DNA of 5,142 bases from an uncultured Lachnospiraceae bacterium (GTDB lineage Bacteria; Bacillota; Clostridia; Lachnospirales; Lachnospiraceae), in the NCBI GenBank assembly GCA_947175305.1, contig CAMWMO010000155.1:1-5142 (forward strand), read 5' to 3'. Below are positions 4,740 through 5,142 of this stretch, in pieces. Within the stretch, counting starts at the first letter, position 1; the number at the start of each line of letters is the position of its first letter. The notes below the pieces were generated by a model. The model was not told the DNA's origin. It did not search any database and saw only the letters and a program-made list of their open reading frames with translations. The translations under genes were made by a program, and so were the position numbers.

Positions 4740-5142
4740 TTAAGAAAGCTTCACCAGAAGTCTGTTCAGAAAATAAGATCCCACCATGCAGATGATTCCC
4801 GCCACGCACCCATACCAGTTGAGGGCCGCGTCTGACTGCTGAAAATGTCGCCCCTCCACAAACTGTTTATAGTATTCCGTATAATAGGCAAGCAGATAGC
4901 AGACAACTCCTGCCCCGATCACTCCCAGAATCCTGTAGTATCCTCTGAAAACCACCATACTCACAAAGGTGGTCACAAAACCCACCACAAAAAACAACCC
5001 CAGATGAGCACCGTAACGTATCATCAGCGACGTAGTCTCTATTTGATCTGCCGTAGGCTGTTCAAAAATCCGCCTCGCAATCTGTTCTGCAAGCCGCATT
5101 GTCACACTGGTGGATACTGTCCCATTCTGAAAAGACACCACC
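4740..5142 (-). CDS. VanZ-like integral membrane protein (5' end beyond the window)
   Basis: The last 133 codons are visible and the start lies past the right edge. An extracellular-looking segment (SFQNGTVSTSVTMRLAEQ) is followed by a soluble stretch (EQPTADQIETTSL). A helix with an entering His follows (IRYGAHLGLFFVVGF to VVF), then a second helix (ILGVIGAGVVCYLLAYY). Next come the TEYYKQFVEGRHFQQSDAAL motif and a last helix (WYGCVAGIICMVGSYFL), ending KLS. The H-x3-F, E-x2-Q-FV-x-GR and D-x2-LN-x2-G spacing matches the VanZ fold, whose best-known member lowers teicoplanin sensitivity; most members have no known role. This call is by motif only, and no van cluster is present. The gene points toward the toxin-antitoxin operon, 162 bases upstream of that promoter's -35. 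A second, internally deleted copy lies beyond the pair. No clear terminator follows its stop. Confidence 0.75.
   Translation of the reverse strand, partial: VVSFQNGTVSTSVTMRLAEQIARRIFEQPTADQIETTSLMIRYGAHLGLFFVVGFVTTFVSMVVFRGYYRILGVIGAGVVCYLLAYYTEYYKQFVEGRHFQQSDAALNWYGCVAGIICMVGSYFLNRLLVKLS
4740..5142 (-). repeat. VanZ-like direct repeat, right copy
   Basis: Partner of the left copy at 3696-3879, undeleted. The last 34 bases of the window are identical in both copies, so the repeat probably continues beyond the edge. Its true length cannot be judged here. Confidence 0.9.

Noticed and set aside
4582..4809. 75-codon minus-strand frame
   Set aside because: It overlaps the end of the VanZ-like gene in another frame, shows no motif, and its composition looks non-coding.
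3696..5142. Insertion sequence or integron explanation for the duplicated VanZ-like block
   Set aside because: No transposase, terminal inverted repeats, target-site duplication or attC-like site could be seen. Duplication by homologous or illegitimate recombination fits better.

Overview
The window looks like chromosomal DNA from a clostridial Firmicute, most likely Lachnospiraceae. This rests on protein style (a Bacillus-type AroA, TyrA with a C-terminal ACT domain), AGGAGG-like ribosome binding sites, moderate G+C and a tight layout. No organism-specific marker is present, so the family-level call is an inference.

Left part (1-1062, minus strand): two co-oriented genes, both damaged. The upstream one (1062-877) is only the last 61 codons of an EamA-type (drug/metabolite transporter) membrane protein. 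The downstream one (852 to beyond base 1) is a ketopantoate-reductase-family gene. It has a good ribosome binding site and a fully open body, but its ATG is one base out of frame with the body, through an apparent extra base in the first codons. Bases 1063-1244 carry no gene. They hold the divergent promoter region, including a perfect 10-bp palindrome.

Centre (1245-3636, plus strand): an intact two-gene operon, tyrA (prephenate dehydrogenase with ACT domain) and aroA (EPSP synthase), 19 bases apart. AroA makes the immediate precursor of chorismate. TyrA oxidises prephenate, which chorismate mutase makes from chorismate, to 4-hydroxyphenylpyruvate for tyrosine. A strong intrinsic terminator that can work in both directions (3667-3697) closes the operon.

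Right part (3696-5142, minus strand): an intact type II toxin-antitoxin pair, a RelB/DinJ-type antitoxin overlapping a YafQ-type toxin by 11 bases, lies between two copies of a VanZ-like membrane protein gene. The right copy (4740 to beyond 5142) has a full-length visible part. The left copy (3696-3950) has lost exactly 73 codons in frame, at an ACAG microhomology, and begins at the toxin stop codon. The shared 3' 41 codons differ at 18 bases but only one amino acid, so the copies diverged under protein-level constraint. The spacer 4578-4739 holds no convincing gene, only a short open frame that may be a gene remnant.

The biosynthetic core is ordinary. The features worth a second look are the frameshifted reductase and the VanZ-like / toxin-antitoxin / truncated-VanZ arrangement. 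I see no rRNA, tRNA, CRISPR array, transposase or riboswitch.
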